Shown: positions 29,430-39,938 of the stretch, in pieces
Layout: each line of letters begins with the position of its first letter
Position numbering within the stretch: position 1 is the stretch's first letter
From: Proteromonas lacertae
Taxonomy: Eukaryota > Sar > Bigyra > Opalinata > Proteromonadidae
Direction: 5' to 3'
NCBI GenBank assembly: GCA_002245135.1
Contig: NGBS01000351.1
Location: 1 to 40,184 of the forward strand
Length of the DNA: 40,184 bases
Notes under the pieces: generated by a model
Seen by the model: only the letters and a program-made list of their open reading frames with translations
Told to the model about the DNA's origin: nothing
Database searches by the model: none
Translations under genes and position numbers: made by a program

Positions 29430-31300
29430 AAATATCGTTCGATTTGGCTCGAACGTTCGATTCATTTTTTTTTAACTTTCTTTTGTTTTTTATTTGATTT
29501 TTCTAATATATCATAAATAAATACATCATAATATATATTTTTGAAAATATAAAATTCCATATCTCTTTCTATTTAACAAAATAAATTAAGTCAAGCTCGA
29601 GCCTAAATTCCAAATCGTTCGAAGTATTTTAAACGCTAACTAGTTGAAATTCTTTTGAGTTAATATTTTAAATGGCTACTATATTATATGTATTAATTTT
29701 GGCCAACATAAAATCAAATGAAAAACCCCTACAAAATATTTTTTTAATTCGGACAATTGTATAAAATTGTATAAAACCTTCTTTTAGGCTAATTACTCTT
29801 CTGGGATGTTTGTTATCTTTCTAATTCGTTTAATGTCATTGTCTAGAACGAAGTCACCCTGTTTGTAAAGACATGCCATACATGCTTCACGATATCTAAA
29901 AGCATATTTATGTCTGGTGGCTTGGCTTGACATTATTTCATTCCAAATTCTTTTTGCAGCTTCTTCTAGGCTATCTAAGTCTTTGAAATTGTTTTCATCT
30001 TCACTAATCTTGTGTTTTAGAGTCGCCCAGACCTTTTCAATAGGATTTAAGTCTGGAGAAAACGGTGGATGTCTGATAGGTTTCCAACCGTTCCTTTGAA
30101 GATATTCTGTGGTATACCTACTTTTATGTATGCTGGCATTGTCTTGTAAGAAATAACATTGTCTCTGATGGTTTACCAATGGATGCTGTTGAATTAGAGG
30201 CGGTAAAGTTTTCTTTAAAAATCGACAATATCTAACTGAATTTATTCCCTTACTTACACCATCTTTGGGTTCAAATGACTTCTGCATAACCATCAGATCA
30301 GTGAATCCATACTCTGAAAAGGCACCCCAGACCATAACGCCTGCGTTTCCTTTGATCCTTTGCTTCCTAATAATAGGTTTTCCAGAGATACTCCATCCAA
30401 CACTTTTAACATTTCTAAGTCTAATCATCGACTCATCTGAGAACATAATCGTCTTATAATCCAAGAATATGTTTTGAGATACTGTCATTAATCTTTCTTC
30501 AACGTTCTTTTGGGTCAAGCCTGGACAAACTCCACTATTTCCAAAAAAGATCTTCCATGATTTACAATAACGACGAATTGTACTTAATGATACTGTTGAG
30601 GGGATTAAGCTGTTCTTCACCAACACATTTCTGAGTGTTTTGGCAGATTGAATTGTAATGCCATTAACTTGACTTCTCAAGATATAATCTCTAACAGCTT
30701 GCCCACTAATGATAGAGTTCAAAATAATTGGCTTTCTCCCTCTTCTAACCTTAGGTGGTGAAATACTTGATTTGGCTTTGGACGTCTTCAACCCCATAAT
30801 TTGTAAGTACTTCCAAATAGTACTCTTGGTTCTTGCCGTTTTTAAGGCAATTTCTCCAATACTACAAGATTGATTTACCAGAGCTCTAATTTTCTCTTTT
30901 TCAGACTCTGTAACAGGAGTTTTTTTGACAGTGACTTTACATGGTTGTTTTGGGGATCTCATTTGCTCTAATTAGCGAGAAAGATCTAAATAAAGGGAAT
31001 GAAAATTCAGACAAAACGACTATTTTTATTGAAATCGTTCGATTTTTGTTTTTTCGATTTTTAATTATAAAAAAGTTATTTGATCAGTCTAAAATTCAAA
31101 TTTTGTTAATTACCTATAAGGTAGCAATAGATTTATGATATAAAAATCAATAGATAAAGAGACATTTCAAAAAGTGAGAAATAAAAATTAAAAAAAATAC
31201 AACAGCTAGTTTAGTTTTTTTTTATTATTTTTGGTTATATTTTTTATTTGGCTGAATTATTGATAGTTTTCTTTTATTTTATAAAAACTCTATCAAGTCA
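29430..31300 (-). mobile_element. Tc1/mariner element inserted in the Polinton integrase gene (limits approximate)
   Basis: An intact transposase gene (29793-30962, minus) sits between the two parts of the integrase gene, with about 350 bp of non-coding AT-rich DNA on either side. I could not define terminal inverted repeats or the TA duplication, so the limits are set only by where integrase sequence stops and restarts. The short phrase ATCGTTCGATTT occurs in both flanks (about 29429 and 31033), in the same orientation. Confidence 0.65.
29793..30962 (-). CDS. Tc1/mariner transposase, DD34E
   Basis: 389 codons without interruption, starting MRSPKQPCK. The N-terminal ~125 residues hold two helix-turn-helix units (first: SIGEIALKTARTKSTIWKYL; an AT-hook-like RRGRKP lies between them). 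The catalytic triad is visible as MFSDES (first Asp), FLQDNASIHKS (second Asp) and SPDLNPIEKVW (Glu), with 34 residues between the second Asp and the Glu, so DD34E as in Tc1 proper. VMVWGAFS is also typical. It would cut and paste its own element at TA sites. Its open frame suggests the insertion is younger than the Polinton it sits in. Confidence 0.9.
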   Translation of the reverse strand: MRSPKQPCKVTVKKTPVTESEKEKIRALVNQSCSIGEIALKTARTKSTIWKYLQIMGLKTSKAKSSISPPKVRRGRKPIILNSIISGQAVRDYILRSQVNGITIQSAKTLRNVLVKNSLIPSTVSLSTIRRYCKSWKIFFGNSGVCPGLTQKNVEERLMTVSQNIFLDYKTIMFSDESMIRLRNVKSVGWSISGKPIIRKQRIKGNAGVMVWGAFSEYGFTDLMVMQKSFEPKDGVSKGINSVRYCRFLKKTLPPLIQQHPLVNHQRQCYFLQDNASIHKSRYTTEYLQRNGWKPIRHPPFSPDLNPIEKVWATLKHKISEDENNFKDLDSLEEAAKRIWNEIMSSQATRHKYAFRYREACMACLYKQGDFVLDNDIKRIRKITNIPEE

Positions 31301-32417
31301 AGCTTGTAAATAGTACAAAAAAATAAAGACAATACATATGTATAGTATAAATAGAGAATGGGATGGCCAAGCCAAACCCATTTTTGATTCTACTATTATT
31401 ACATTGGATGCATTTCAGAAATGGTATTATGAAACAGATGCCTATGGAAACAAAACACATAAAAATGTGGTAAGTATCCTATCAGATGCTGATGCTAGTT
31501 TTTCAAATATCAAGAAGTTATGTGATGCTGAAGGAATATCATATTTTCAAAAAGATAGTTCAGAGCATAAAATAGAGTCATTATTGGATAGATCAGTGAG
31601 TGTGATAAAAAGACTGTTGTACAAACACTTGGTGGATCTGGGATATGATGCACCTACATATATGGCAGATATTGATCACAATGATAAGCATATTATACCA
31701 GATATGAATTATAAATTAAAACTAGATAGTATAATACAGGAAGTGATAGATGACTATAATAACAAGCCATTACCAGGAATTAAAGGATATACCCTAAATG
31801 AGGTATTCCATAGTCCAGAATTACAAAAACAAATATTACAAAAATCAATTAACTACAACTTAAAGAATTATGAAAAATTGGACCATACTGGTCAAAATTT
31901 CGAAGTAGGTGATTTGGTGAGATTCAAAGAGAGAAGACGTAAAATGGATAAGAACATATACTGGTCAGACAATGTATATAAGATAATCAAGAAAAATCGA
32001 TATTCATACAATTTAGGTGATATCAATGGGAATGACATTCAAGGTTTTTCATTAATTCGATTCAAACACTATGAGTTGCAGTTAGTGAGAAAAGATGATG
32101 CACCAACCACATGGTTTAGAAAAATACTGGAGAGACCCAAGAGAAAGAAGGGAGACAAATCAATATTGTAACGAATTAATTTTTATTATGCTATATATTG
32201 TATATGTTGTTTTTTATTATTGGGCATTGGATAGACTAGCTACGATGAGGGCTGCGTTTCTAATTTATAATTATTTATTTATTAAATTAATTTCACAAGG
32301 ACTTTATGGAAGTTTAATAATTTCTACTTGGATGTGTTGTTTAATATTGCGCCATTGAAATTCGGCTTGAATCATCCTGGCACTGTATATCTAAATGCCC
32401 CTTTTTTTTATTTAATT

Positions 32418-32502
32418 GGGATCTGATAGACTGTGCAAGGAAAAAAGAGTCATGCAGCTGGCATTAGTGGTTCGATTCCTAGCACAGACTATTAGTAATC
32501 CC
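32418..32502 (+). other. tRNA-like hairpin with a perfect B-box match, between Polinton genes
   Basis: GGGATCTGATAGACTGTGC (32418-32436) pairs with GCACAGACTATTAGTAATCCC (32482-32502) over most of its length with small bulges. Inside lies GGTTCGATTCC (32469-32479), matching the RNA polymerase III B-box consensus. A T-run follows at 32505-32511. There is no good cloverleaf: the T-stem is weak and no D-arm is evident. It may be a degenerate tRNA-derived piece or a pol III-type small RNA. Confidence 0.35.
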
Positions 32503-32572
32503 ATTTTTTTAATTTCTTTTTTTTAAAATATTTTATTATACATATACATATAGTATATTCTATTTTTTATAT

Positions 32573-32980
32573 ATGCTTACACTACCACCACAGATTGAAT
32601 ATAAATTACCAGAACTTGAATCCAAGGTAACAAAGAAATATCATTTAAGTGGTCCAGACATCTACTTGGATTTGTATAGCCTACAATTCCTTATATTTTT
32701 TTATCATCGAAAACCTATATATCAATGGTATTTTGAGTTAACACATAAAATGATTAACATGATCATGAGTCAACGTTTGATATTAGTGTTTGTAGGTCCT
32801 TGTGACTTAGGAGATAGAGATTATCCGAAAGTTACATATACACCAACAATGAAAAAAGTAATCATCAGAATGCCACAAAGATGTTTTAATGGTAAGATGC
32901 CAATATTTTTCAAATGTACTCATATGGATTTAGAGATGATAAATTATATTGAAACTCATACAATATTTCACCACACATAA
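32573..32980 (+). CDS. Polinton protein of unknown function, 135 aa
   Basis: The frame starts MLTLPPQIEYKLPELES and ends IETHTIFHHT. It mixes hydrophobic strands (LYSLQFLIFFYHRK, RLILVFVGPCDLGDRDYP) with a Met-rich middle. No catalytic motif was seen. It is transcribed in the same direction as the integrase, convergent with the large minus-strand gene that ends 47 bp further on. Confidence 0.5.
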   Translation: MLTLPPQIEYKLPELESKVTKKYHLSGPDIYLDLYSLQFLIFFYHRKPIYQWYFELTHKMINMIMSQRLILVFVGPCDLGDRDYPKVTYTPTMKKVIIRMPQRCFNGKMPIFFKCTHMDLEMINYIETHTIFHHT

Positions 32981-33026
32981 AAAAACAGAAAAAAAAAATA
33001 ATTAAGTAATAATTATATATTATATA

Positions 33027-36000
33027 TTATATTAAACCAAATTGTTTTTTCATTAACCTAATTTTTGCTTCACCCACTATTGTATTATAGTCAGTAGCCT
33101 TTTTGAAACTACACTGATCTCTTAAAATATTTTTCAAAAAATTAATAGCAAAAAAACCACAGTTGGCAGTATTTGAATTTTGGTTCTGTACTCCATTGAT
33201 TTTAAGTTCATACTTTTCATTATGATACTTCTTTAATTTTTTCAAATTTATTTTAAATTCTTCCAAGTGTTGAGGATCTTCACCAAATGAATCATAGTAC
33301 AGGAATTGCTTCTTGATATTGTCAACTACTAAAGCAACCCAATGACCTATAGAATCAGGGCTAGCTTGTGTGGTGAGTGTATTGATTATGATTCCCCATT
33401 GATTTTTCTTTTTAGGTATAGGAAGTACAAGTTCGTCCCAGTAGAACACTCCCATGAACTTTCCATGAAAATTATTGAACTCATTTTTCACAATTAACTC
33501 TATATCAAAGTTTGATAAGGCATCTGAAGTGATACTGTTATACAAAACTTTCCTACGTGAAATTAATTTCTTTACTTTTTTATTATTTCCATTACCTATT
33601 CCAAAGTAACTCATAGCTTCACTGAGTTGTTTTGCTTGATCTAAATTACTCACTGCTCTACCAAAATTAGTGAGTGAACTTGGAATTGTTTGTTGTGAAC
33701 GTTTCACGTAGTTATCCATTTTGATTGCATTCTTGTGTTGATATGGTGTTGGTTTTAACCAGTTTAATAAACCACCTGCATCTAGCAAACCAAAACAAGC
33801 AGTCAATGCACTGAATACTGTTCCTATACCTGCAACAGTTTGTAATATACCTGTTGGATCAGCTGCAACAACAGTTTTTGCCATTGATGGCATAGCTTTT
33901 GATAATTCACTGATACCTTTAACTGCTGCTGCAGCAGTTGTTGCATCACCTCCATTTGCAGCTGCAGCTACAGTTGCTGCTGTTTTTAATGTATCACCTA
34001 CATTTTTTGCATCTATATTTCCTATATTAGAAAATTTGTAGAAGAATGGAACTAATTGAAATAAGTATCGAACATATGGATGAGTATTGAACATAAATGA
34101 AACACCAAAGTTATACAACAAGTCTACAGGTAACCATGATTTTTGAATTGCTTCAGGTAACATTGACTTAACTTTTTCTGAATTACCATAATACAAGTCA
34201 GTGATAGCAGGTAATCTACCACCTGACAACATACGAATTATTTCATAGTAGTCGAAAATGAAGTACCACATTACATACAAGAACCCTGATGTTGGTAGCT
34301 TGGATTTTTTCCATAACCAATAAGCCAAACATGTCATTACTATTGCACGAACATATTTCATTGCATGATCTACTTCAAACATTTGAGGAGTAACTCCACC
34401 TACCAAATATGACTTCATTGTATAGTATATTTGTGGAAATATCCTAAATACATTCTCTACACACAGGAACAAATTACCAGCAAAACCCATAAAATCAGAT
34501 TCACGTAATGAATCAATTGCTTTTTGAAACTGTGAATTTTCAAATTGTGCCCATGAACTACAAGCAGTTTTCACTAAACCAATAGCTATTTCATATTTTT
34601 GTTTATTATCTGCATTCACCCACTCTTGAGGAAGTGAGTGACCTAACTTCTCTCTGTTATAATCAAAGTTAATGAAATCTCTACTATTTTGTGATGCTAT
34701 TTCATTCAGTTCTCTATATTTATCTTCATTAATCCATGTATGCGGTTCTTTATCTATATCTATAGCACTATTCACCAGTTCTTGATTTTTTGGATCTAAT
34801 GCCCATCTATAAAATTTTGATCTTTCTAATGTCTCTTGATCATCCATATATCTTTGTGCCTTTTGATTATTCAATGCAATATATTCTTTTACTTTTTCAG
34901 CTCGATTCGGATCAAAATTATATGGATCTGAATATTGATTGATCTTACTTACTCCATCAACTAATTCATTTTGCAAATACTCCTGCTGTAATAATAGTTT
35001 GTTATAATATTCTATTGCATCTTTATCATTACCTGTTAATTTATCCCAAGTTGAGGTCAACCAATCTTGTCTATAATTTTTATAGGCTGCTAATTGAGGA
35101 TTCTTTTCTATAATCTCTTGTAATGATTTATAATTTTGTAATTTAGGAAATTTTTGTAACAAAGGATCTGTAACTCTATTCATTCCATTATCATATGCCT
35201 GAACATCTGCTTCTGTAACATATTCAGGCCAATTCAAAAGATAGCTTCTTGGATTAGATGTATCTAATTCTGCTAATGGGAATGTTTCTCTTAAATGTCC
35301 TGTTTTATGTTCACGATCTAGCATATCATAAAAATTAATATGATAATTGTTAGGCAACAAAGAAGCATAATTATTAGTTAAAGCATATTGAACCTCTTTT
35401 CGAGCTTGTCTATTCAAACCTGGACTAAATAATTTATCATAATTCCAATTATAATCATATCCTACAGTTTCTTTTGGTATATATGGTTGAATATATTCTG
35501 GTATTTGACTTGGCTGTAATTGTGATGTTCCATTATAAGCAGCACTAGCAGCATCATACATTTGTTGTCTTGGATTAGTTATAATGACATGCTCATTAGG
35601 ACCAACACTTTGACCCACTCTTAATGGTATAATACCACTATTACCACCTAATTTCTTAGTAGCCAAGAGATGCCTCCGTGGGATACTCTCTAATTTTAGT
35701 TTATTTCTTCTGTGATGTTTCTTATGTTTGAAATGAACATGTTTTCTTCTACCTGAACCTGTCTTTGGATATCCATCTAAAGACATACCAAATAAACCAT
35801 AATTTACTTTAGGCCATAAATGATATTCACTACCCATACCATTAATTAAATTACACACATCTGATCGTGCTTCTGGAACACTACGACCACATTGATATTT
35901 GAAATAATGTAAGTAATCTACTAATTGATCTATTGTTCCTCCATAGCTGGAATACTTTGATATAATATCTAATGGCAATCCTACATTTTTACATACATTT

Positions 36001-37211
36001 TCTAAATCTTGTTTTGTATTATTCATAACCATTTGCTTAACTGATTCATAATCATATTGATTAATCAAAAATGATTGTAATTTTTCCATAATAGCATCTA
36101 CATTATATCTTTGTTGTTGTTGTTGTTGTTGTTGTATTGGTTGTGCTATTTCTATATTGTTATTGTTATTTTGGAATGTTGGCTGGGCTGCTGCCGCCAC
36201 GGCGGCAGCAGCACCTGCCATCATTCCGGCGTAACTTGCAGCATTTGAACTTTGATTATTATAACCTGCACCAGTTGCAGGTATTGAAGTTGTAACATTA
36301 GAACTGGGGGCAGTTGTAATACTATTAGTTGTATTATTAGAACTGGGGGCAGTTGCAACATTCGATGCTTGAATATTTGAAGTGGCCGGCGCACTCGTCG
36401 AATTTGTTGTTGAAGGAGTAGCACCAAATATACCTCTGAGCCAATTGTATATATTACTTAGTGATGTAGTAAAGAAACCCATTATACTATCTAACTTAGA
36501 ATGAATCCATTGTGACATATCCATTGGAGGAACTTGTTTCCAACGATTATATACCAAACTGACAAAATTAGGAGTTAACATTGACACAAAAGATACTGCA
36601 TTAACCCATGCTGGAGATAAACCAAATATCCATTGCATAACACCACTATATCCTATTCCTGCATTTACTAAATACTTTAATATTGCACCAGCAGTACTAT
36701 CAGGAAATAGTATATCAAACACTTGTGAAATAGAACCTAATGTCATAGTGCATAAGCAGAACTTCACACCAAATTTCAACCAATCGTATGTTGTATTACC
36801 TGAGAAATATTTATCAATTTTTGCAATTAATGACTCTTTTTCTCTTTCTTCCATTGTTGCTATCTTTCTCTGATATTCTTCATTCCTTGCTTTCACTATT
36901 TCATTTTCTTGTTGTAATTCATACTCGTGATCTTTTTGTGTTGTACCAGCATTATTATTCCATCTTGGATTGGATTGATATGAATTTACATTGTACTGTG
37001 ATCCCCATTGTTGTAATGGTTGTCCTTCAATTTGAGATAAAAATGGATTTTGCCATTGATATGTTAAATTATCTGGTCGAGCATAATAATCTGAGTATGG
37101 CTTGTTATACTTACCTATGTTCCTATAATATCGTCCAAACTGATCTGTGATGCCTGACATATATAATTTGTATTTCATCTCATCAGTCATGAAATTGGTT
37201 TTTTGTTGCAT
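33027..37211 (-). CDS. Polinton 1394-aa structural-type protein with C-terminal adenain/Ulp1-like protease
   Basis: One uninterrupted frame. The first ~140 residues are Asn/Gln/Tyr-rich with a coiled-coil stretch, followed by hydrophobic segments (~150-240) and a low-complexity Ala/Ser/Thr/Asn and poly-Gln region (~255-370). A basic patch RRKHVHFKHKKHHRR follows (~490). A long helical middle, further hydrophobic segments (~960-1020) and an Ala-rich stretch come next. The last ~130 residues are a cysteine-protease domain with GHWVAL (His ~1290), YDSFG (Asp ~1307), a Gln in the NQN region (~1342-1344) and NCGFF (Cys ~1351). Polinton and adenovirus proteases of this type mature virion proteins. 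The rest has no clear relative known to me. Whole in this copy. Confidence 0.75.
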   Translation of the reverse strand: MQQKTNFMTDEMKYKLYMSGITDQFGRYYRNIGKYNKPYSDYYARPDNLTYQWQNPFLSQIEGQPLQQWGSQYNVNSYQSNPRWNNNAGTTQKDHEYELQQENEIVKARNEEYQRKIATMEEREKESLIAKIDKYFSGNTTYDWLKFGVKFCLCTMTLGSISQVFDILFPDSTAGAILKYLVNAGIGYSGVMQWIFGLSPAWVNAVSFVSMLTPNFVSLVYNRWKQVPPMDMSQWIHSKLDSIMGFFTTSLSNIYNWLRGIFGATPSTTNSTSAPATSNIQASNVATAPSSNNTTNSITTAPSSNVTTSIPATGAGYNNQSSNAASYAGMMAGAAAAVAAAAQPTFQNNNNNIEIAQPIQQQQQQQQRYNVDAIMEKLQSFLINQYDYESVKQMVMNNTKQDLENVCKNVGLPLDIISKYSSYGGTIDQLVDYLHYFKYQCGRSVPEARSDVCNLINGMGSEYHLWPKVNYGLFGMSLDGYPKTGSGRRKHVHFKHKKHHRRNKLKLESIPRRHLLATKKLGGNSGIIPLRVGQSVGPNEHVIITNPRQQMYDAASAAYNGTSQLQPSQIPEYIQPYIPKETVGYDYNWNYDKLFSPGLNRQARKEVQYALTNNYASLLPNNYHINFYDMLDREHKTGHLRETFPLAELDTSNPRSYLLNWPEYVTEADVQAYDNGMNRVTDPLLQKFPKLQNYKSLQEIIEKNPQLAAYKNYRQDWLTSTWDKLTGNDKDAIEYYNKLLLQQEYLQNELVDGVSKINQYSDPYNFDPNRAEKVKEYIALNNQKAQRYMDDQETLERSKFYRWALDPKNQELVNSAIDIDKEPHTWINEDKYRELNEIASQNSRDFINFDYNREKLGHSLPQEWVNADNKQKYEIAIGLVKTACSSWAQFENSQFQKAIDSLRESDFMGFAGNLFLCVENVFRIFPQIYYTMKSYLVGGVTPQMFEVDHAMKYVRAIVMTCLAYWLWKKSKLPTSGFLYVMWYFIFDYYEIIRMLSGGRLPAITDLYYGNSEKVKSMLPEAIQKSWLPVDLLYNFGVSFMFNTHPYVRYLFQLVPFFYKFSNIGNIDAKNVGDTLKTAATVAAAANGGDATTAAAAVKGISELSKAMPSMAKTVVAADPTGILQTVAGIGTVFSALTACFGLLDAGGLLNWLKPTPYQHKNAIKMDNYVKRSQQTIPSSLTNFGRAVSNLDQAKQLSEAMSYFGIGNGNNKKVKKLISRRKVLYNSITSDALSNFDIELIVKNEFNNFHGKFMGVFYWDELVLPIPKKKNQWGIIINTLTTQASPDSIGHWVALVVDNIKKQFLYYDSFGEDPQHLEEFKINLKKLKKYHNEKYELKINGVQNQNSNTANCGFFAINFLKNILRDQCSFKKATDYNTIVGEAKIRLMKKQFGLI

Positions 37212-38329
37212 TTATATTTGGATTAACAGGCTTTGATAATTCCTCTATATCATCCTCATCTCCTATAGTATCATAAAATTTATTGAAACTAGATTTAGGA
37301 TCATAGACATCTAATCCATATGTACCATTGCCTTTGTCAACAATGGCTGTTGGGTTAGCCCATATGACTGAGATCTAGTTTTATTTTTTGTTATCTTTCA
37401 CCTTGTTGTAGATGATCTTTTTCAATTTTCTCTTAAGTGCATTATGATACACAGAGGATTCTCAAATCAATTGCTTCTTCTTTTGGTGATGATTGTTGCT
37501 TATGCTTTCGTTTAACACCCATAAAATATATAAAACAATATAAAAAATAGAGAAACAATACAATTAGAAATATAGCCGTTATTGATATTATAGATGATAT
37601 TATTAATGAATACCCAGTTCATCAAAATTCTGTTTAACTGTCTATCAATTTTTTAACATTATCCTCATTCTCATCTTCTGGTTCCCACTCTTCTATAAAC
37701 TGTTTTAAATCTTCTTCATCTACTTCTTCATCACTTGCATTAGGAGTATAGAATTCATCATCATCATCTCTTCTTCTTTTGGTTTATTGAATTCATATCT
37801 TCATTTTCATCATCATCATCATCATATCTGTTTTTCCATTTGCAACCCATTCTTCATATTGTTTAATATTTTGAGCTTCTTCCCACAACTCTTTTATTTT
37901 AGTTTTCTGAGCTTCTGGTAAAGTCATATTCATCAAATATTTGGTCTATTTCTTTCTTTAGTAAAATTTTTAACATCGTCAATAGTAATTCATCATCATT
38001 TCATTATTTCATCACCTTTATCATCTTAACATCAGTAGACGGCTGTACTTTAATATCTGTTTCTGCCTTTAGGAGTAATCAATTTATTCAACTTCTACTA
38101 TTATATATAAATTAACATGAATTTTATACCATTTGTTGCATTGTGACACCTTGATATGGTTAATTGGATTACTCATATATTCACCATCTGCATCCTAGTC
38201 TTTGCACTTGCTTGAGCCATATCATTGTAATTAGGCCTATTCATATTCACATACATGTTAGGACCAAACAAATGCTGATCATCAATCTCTCTTAAACTAT
38301 TAGCAAGTGGTATAGCCATTGCATTACCT

Positions 38330-38650
38330 TCATGTAATGATGTGGATAACATAGAATCGATTGCATTCTGTCTCTCTAAAATTTTTGCTCATATTCAATT
38401 TACGAATATCACTTTCATTAGGAGGAGTGTCTTTAGAATTCAACTTAGTAATCTCATCTTTTATTTCATTTAAACGACTGTTTCTCATATCCATAATCTT
38501 TCGCATTCTCTCTATAAAAATTATTATATAAACTCTGATAATATTTGTCATGTCCTTTATATCCTTCACCTCTCCGTATCTTCTTTTTTTGCCTTTACCT
38601 CTCATCCGAGCAAACACAGCAAGTAGTATTTTCTTATTTAGTTTTTTCAT
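38330..38650 (-). CDS. Polinton basic helical protein, unknown function
   Basis: A ~106-codon frame starting MKKLNKKILLAVFARMRGKGKKRR, with a basic N-terminus, a hydrophobic Ile-rich segment and a charged coiled-coil-like stretch. Not recognised; it is one of the minus-strand pieces of the element's right arm. Confidence 0.35.
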   Translation of the reverse strand: MKKLNKKILLAVFARMRGKGKKRRYGEVKDIKDMTNIIRVYIIIFIERMRKIMDMRNSRLNEIKDEITKLNSKDTPPNESDIRKLNMSKNFRETECNRFYVIHIIT

Positions 38651-39132
38651 AATAACTTAATAGAAAATAAAAAAACAATTTAATTATAATAATAATGTGT
38701 AATATAAGTATTATTAATATTATTGAACATAAACAGGCTCGATAGCTCGCCTTGTATTTCTCTACCTGAAATATCATTACCTAATGGTTTTTCTTCTTTC
38801 TGGTTCTGGTTCTTTTACTTTCTCTATTTCTCTTTCTTTGGATTTGAACTCTTTCTAATTTCTTCATATATTTACCTAATTGATCTCTAGTTTCTTTCAA
38901 AGCTATTTGTAATTCAGCTTTTGTCATACGACTAGGAGGAGGTAATGATGAGTCCCTATCCTTTTTACTATTTTTTCTACCACCACCACGTTTGACTTAG
39001 GCTCGTCTAAAGCAATTTGATTTTTGTTTCTTACTAGATCTTCTTTTGGATCTCTCATGTGATCTTGATCTTGATCTGGATTTATGGGAGTGTTTTTTAT
39101 CCTTTTTTTGAATTTTTATGAGATGATATCCA

Positions 39133-39330
39133 TCATTCTGTAATATGTTGTATATATTTTGGAGAGAATTGTGATAGTAATTCATTGATCATAGCATCAC
39201 TTGGTTCAGCTTCTGTGATTTTAGGTTTGGACATCTTGGAATCATTTTCATTTATTGACTCTACTTCACTATCAGACTCATCAGTAGAACTATCATCACT
39301 CACATATTCAGTTGATTCAGTATCACTCAT
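39133..39330 (-). CDS. Polinton small acidic protein, unknown function
   Basis: It starts MSDTESTEYVSDDSSTDESD, a Ser/Asp/Glu-rich N-terminus that could be phosphorylated, followed by a short helical part (AMINELLSQFSPKYIQ). A Ser/Arg/Lys-rich frame overlaps its 3' end. Function unknown. Confidence 0.4.
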   Translation of the reverse strand: MSDTESTEYVSDDSSTDESDSEVESINENDSKMSKPKITEAEPSDAMINELLSQFSPKYIQHITE

Positions 39331-39770
39331 TTTTTATTTCTATGTTATGAAAAATAAATTAACAAAAAACAATGAAAATAATAATATAAGTATTATTAGC
39401 ATTATTAAAAGTCAAGCTTACATTCGAGCCACCTTTGATTTTAAATATGCATTCAATAATGCTTGTTGATTACTCCCACCTCCATTGAATGGTAATCTAC
39501 CTCTTCCTGACCTACGTCTTCTACGACCAAATCCCATTGTTGATAATCCATCTGCGATATCATTCTTTCCAAATTCCCTAGCTATTTTGGATGCTATTTT
39601 ATGATCCTTTGCCCAATTAAATGCTTTGGAACCCCAATTTTTTTAACTTACCCCAAAAGAACCACCCCTTCTTCCATAAACGCATCTACGTCTTCTACCA
39701 CCTTTTGGCATTATGTTATTTCGAATGAAAATAAAGAAATACGATTAAAATAGAAAAAAATAAAATTAGA

Positions 39771-39938
39771 CTAGAAAACTCTAATCTTATTGTCAATATA
39801 TCGATTATCGAGACTATTACTACTTTTACGTCTTTTACCAGAACCAGTCTTTTTCTTTGCTAACAAAAATTTCGGTATAGTACTTGGACCACCTTTTGTC
39901 CAATTCTTTCTTGACCAAAATGCAAATGGATTAGCCAT
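39771..39938 (-). CDS. Polinton small basic core-type protein
   Basis: Starting MANPFAFWSRKNWTKGG and continuing KKKTGSGKRRK, about 55 residues, strongly basic. The composition resembles small DNA-binding virion proteins; similar basic remnants lie on both sides. No more specific claim is possible. Confidence 0.4.
   Translation of the reverse strand: MANPFAFWSRKNWTKGGPSTIPKFLLAKKKTGSGKRRKSSNSLDNRYIDNKIRVF

Larger units (their letters stand above)
28902..32171 (+). pseudogene. Polinton integrase gene, split by a Tc1/mariner insertion
   Basis: The N-terminal portion (from 28902) and the start of the integrase core lie at 28.9-29.4 kb, where a core strand of the type MDIVFFLPD...YFIEMNSRK is visible. 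The rest of the core (SILSDADASF, then the helix with KIESLLDRS) and a C-terminal SH3/chromo-like module (FEVGDLVRFK, then SLIRFKHYELQLV) lie at 31.3-32.2 kb. Between them sits a Tc1/mariner copy. The integrase normally joins the element's ends to host DNA. The gene is broken. Confidence 0.75.

Noticed and set aside
29429-31045. ATCGTTCGATTT in both flanks as a target duplication of the Tc1 copy
   Set aside because: Tc1 elements duplicate TA only, and a third related phrase occurs at 29611, so it is not diagnostic.
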